Assembly: GCF_022347785.1 (NCBI RefSeq)
Contig: NZ_JAKRGA010000003.1
Coordinates: 248,001-312,000 of the forward strand
DNA from: Psychrobium sp. MM17-31
GTDB taxonomy: Bacteria; Pseudomonadota; Gammaproteobacteria; Enterobacterales; Psychrobiaceae
Direction of reading: 5' to 3'
Length of the DNA: 64,000 bases
A program made the translations under genes and the position numbers. Under the pieces are notes generated by a model, which saw nothing but the letters and a program-made list of their open reading frames with translations, searched no databases and had not been told where the DNA came from. Within the stretch, counting starts at the first letter, position 1; each line of letters starts with the position of its first letter. Positions 63,201 to 64,000 of the stretch are shown here, piece after piece.

Positions 63201-63766
63201 TCGCGACTGTTTTTGATTCGATTTAGCGTATCGCGCTTGCGCTCTTTATATTTACTAATACCTGCGGCATCTTCAATAAAGCCACGTAGCTCCGCCGGTT
63301 TTGACTCGACAAGGCGAGAAATTGTGCCCTGCTCGATAATTGAATAACTACGCGGGCCTAAACCTGTCCCGCTTAGCAAATCTGCAATATCGCGGCGGCG
63401 ACATTTCTGACCATTGACAAAATAATCGGATTGTCCTTGACGAGAAACTTGGCGTTTTATTGCGATATCGCTAAATTGCTGCCACGGACCTTGAGCGCGA
63501 CCTTCGCTGTTATCAAACAGCAATTCAACACTCGCCACAGACACAGGCTTGCGCGCATTAGAGCCGTTAAAAATAACGTCACTCATGTCATCGCCACGGA
63601 GGTTCTTAGCACTGGATTCACCAAGTACCCAGCGCACAGCATCGATAATATTGGATTTACCACAGCCATTTGGGCCCACCACAGCACTTAGCGACTGCGT
63701 AAAAGGGATCACTGTCGGATCGACAAATGATTTAAAGCCCGCAAGTTTGAGATGTTTTAAGCGCAT
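60287..63766 (-). CDS. smc: Chromosome segregation protein SMC
   Basis: A condensin ATPase that loops and segregates DNA. Walker A GPNGCGKSNI (31-40), two long coiled coils (about 170-500 and 665-990), a globular hinge between (about 515-650, containing LSKDDDGQLNEYFNGHNQLW) and the C-terminal head with signature LLSGGEKALTALSLVFAIF and Walker B FCMLDEVDAPLDD. 1159 residues is normal. Partner ScpA/B genes are not in the window. The coiled coils are rich in Gln. It indicates an SMC rather than MukBEF type chromosome system. Confidence 0.96.
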   Translation of the reverse strand: MRLKHLKLAGFKSFVDPTVIPFTQSLSAVVGPNGCGKSNIIDAVRWVLGESSAKNLRGDDMSDVIFNGSNARKPVSVASVELLFDNSEGRAQGPWQQFSDIAIKRQVSRQGQSDYFVNGQKCRRRDIADLLSGTGLGPRSYSIIEQGTISRLVESKPAELRGFIEDAAGISKYKERKRDTLNRIKNSRDNLERLGDLHVALKTQIDSLETQAKDAQEYTALKAQERQLQTDIVVNRWQAFSRQLEQTQANLISGEQALAEIEQDADGAAQLDSDTESQLTALRAQLNQANESYHQHQTDITSLSLNIEHLIQAQSQSQHLSEQLTHKKASIDKQISDIDALISQHMTQIEQQQAELAPQKDNVDSQKKLLTDKEQSLESIETKLFALGNERQQIVAEQQLLKQRLEGLNSQRVKTNSQIELLNEKRVNLAKQQQALDPVACDERYQQAKHLVLQHEGESQDLQSKQQSLRQFLSDNEKALASVNQRIALLDQECKTTEQRLAQLSKDDDGQLNEYFNGHNQLWQIIDVEPKWQFASEQLLGAMSHGYLMPDIDVQAPQSAHVQLWPTESNKVLDDSLATKVNCKDVSGRKIIDKLLGQVRCVEQDDQVSDLIKKLTDGQSLITPSGQYYSRCAFQLFGSNQQQDGVLTLRQHIATLKQSLSEEYSQQEQLSILCHKSTAEIAELEPKITKAKAQLAEYQVQANAAKQQWLLVQQQWEHTASNLKEVEQQVSELTTSDGIDSTAINEINDSLVESKDKLAQSDHLLDSLKSEKQLEKQQGKRVQQKLDEAMHQLHQGELSLQKLEMQLLNEQRQRANLDTQSSQISKEFAQLSEKLALGDDPLKAKQAQLTVKKQAQHVLSNQRSQLQEQLSALESSRAEQSSARSAIENKKAAQHKSNEQLRLKLETLKVKLQSQRQNAELSEREMAQRALEITDATDTKLWPERLDTIRNKLANMGAINLTAIEQYNEQKQRLDELTRQTDDLESGLQTLEKAIKKIDRESRDKFKKTFNSVNNDFQRLFPKVFGGGSAQLTLTDSDMLTAGVSIMAQPPGKKNSTIHLLSGGEKALTALSLVFAIFQLNPAPFCMLDEVDAPLDDANVDRYCNLVNEMSEKVQFIYITHNKVSMEMANQLTGVTMQEAGVSRIVAVDVDEAVSMAQQ

Positions 63767-63956
63767 TTAAAGGCTGAAGTAATAAAAAAGACTCCGCATT
63801 ATGGCACAGCTCTATTTTGTAAGTCAGCTTATCAGGGCTTATTTGATTAAATTTGTTACAGTTTTTCTAATATTACCGTCAACACGACTACCGAATAAGC
63901 AATTAACAATTTATACTGCCAATCATTATCCAGTCACCACATAAAAGAGTTTTAAC

Positions 63957-64000
63957 GTGTTTGATAAATCACGCAGTGGCGCAAGCTACTTCTTAAAAGG
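63957..64000 (+). CDS. cysZ: CysZ-like sulfate transporter (first 14 codons only)
   Basis: GTG 63957 with GAG seven nt upstream opens a frame reading VFDKSRSGASYFLK and running off the window. SGASYFLKG resembles the start of CysZ, a sulfate permease, and cysZ is divergent from zipA or smc in related genomes. Evidence is short, so the call depends on synteny. Confidence 0.55.
   Translation, partial: MFDKSRSGASYFLK

Overview
The window reads as core chromosome of an AT-rich marine gammaproteobacterium of the order Alteromonadales, most likely a Colwelliaceae or Thalassotalea-like organism. This is inferred from gene content and order plus protein resemblance, not from a database search. Supporting signs are a HexR-type sugar regulator beside pyruvate kinase and GAPDH, a Pla-1/cef-type lipase, DUF2066 next to purM and hda, an SMC protein beside zipA and ligA, and the prmB-aroC-epmC-yfcL block. 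I see no rRNA, tRNA, CRISPR array, prophage or intact insertion sequence. Non-ATG starts (GTG/TTG) are frequent, and most convergent gene pairs share one bidirectional terminator.

Layout. 1-9.6 kb: hda (partial) and a DUF2066 secreted protein, then purine synthesis (purM, purN), asnB, and a leftward group of gsk, adk and a long-form GAPDH. 9.9-14.1 kb: a DUF2989 lipoprotein, hexR preceded by two HexR operator palindromes, pykA and nadE. 14.1-19.6 kb: a solitary, apparently catalytically dead tyrosine-integrase-like protein, a DEAD-box helicase and a large lipase lipoprotein. 19.8-27 kb: yciK, a DUF1289 protein, purU, gloB, mltD, sdaA and cysB. 27.2-34.1 kb: a soluble histidine-kinase-like protein lacking the phospho-acceptor His, its membrane-anchored partner gene, topA and a multi-Ig-domain lipoprotein. 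34.4-43.8 kb: a dicarboxylate/amino-acid symporter, sohB, rhodanese, glycosyltransferase, radD, an RluF-like pseudouridine synthase, a site-2-type protease and a POT-family transporter. 43.9-49.3 kb: the leftward run prmB-aroC-epmC-NAD-kinase-like-yfcL, plus smrB and sixA. 49.6-55.1 kb: an M16 protease, a 314-bp MITE-like element, tdk and etfBA. 55.3-64 kb: a CreA-like lipoprotein, two small proteins, a DUF2919 protein, smc-zipA-ligA and the start of cysZ.

Functional themes. Nucleotide synthesis and salvage recur (purM, purN, purU, gsk, adk, tdk). The gsk and tdk leaders both carry terminator-like hairpins about 20 nt before the start codon. Central carbon metabolism (gap, pykA) clusters around HexR. 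Cell-envelope and division functions (mltD, zipA, sohB, site-2 protease, lipoproteins) are scattered throughout.

The most notable observations are: (1) a small inverted-repeat-bounded element that exactly fills the gap between the M16 protease and tdk and supplies the stop codons of both; (2) the His-less kinase-like gene pair; (3) the degenerate integrase fixed beside nadE; (4) leader hairpins ahead of salvage kinases; (5) a structured intergenic RNA-like element at 56.3 kb. No clearly new multi-gene defence or mobile system is visible.
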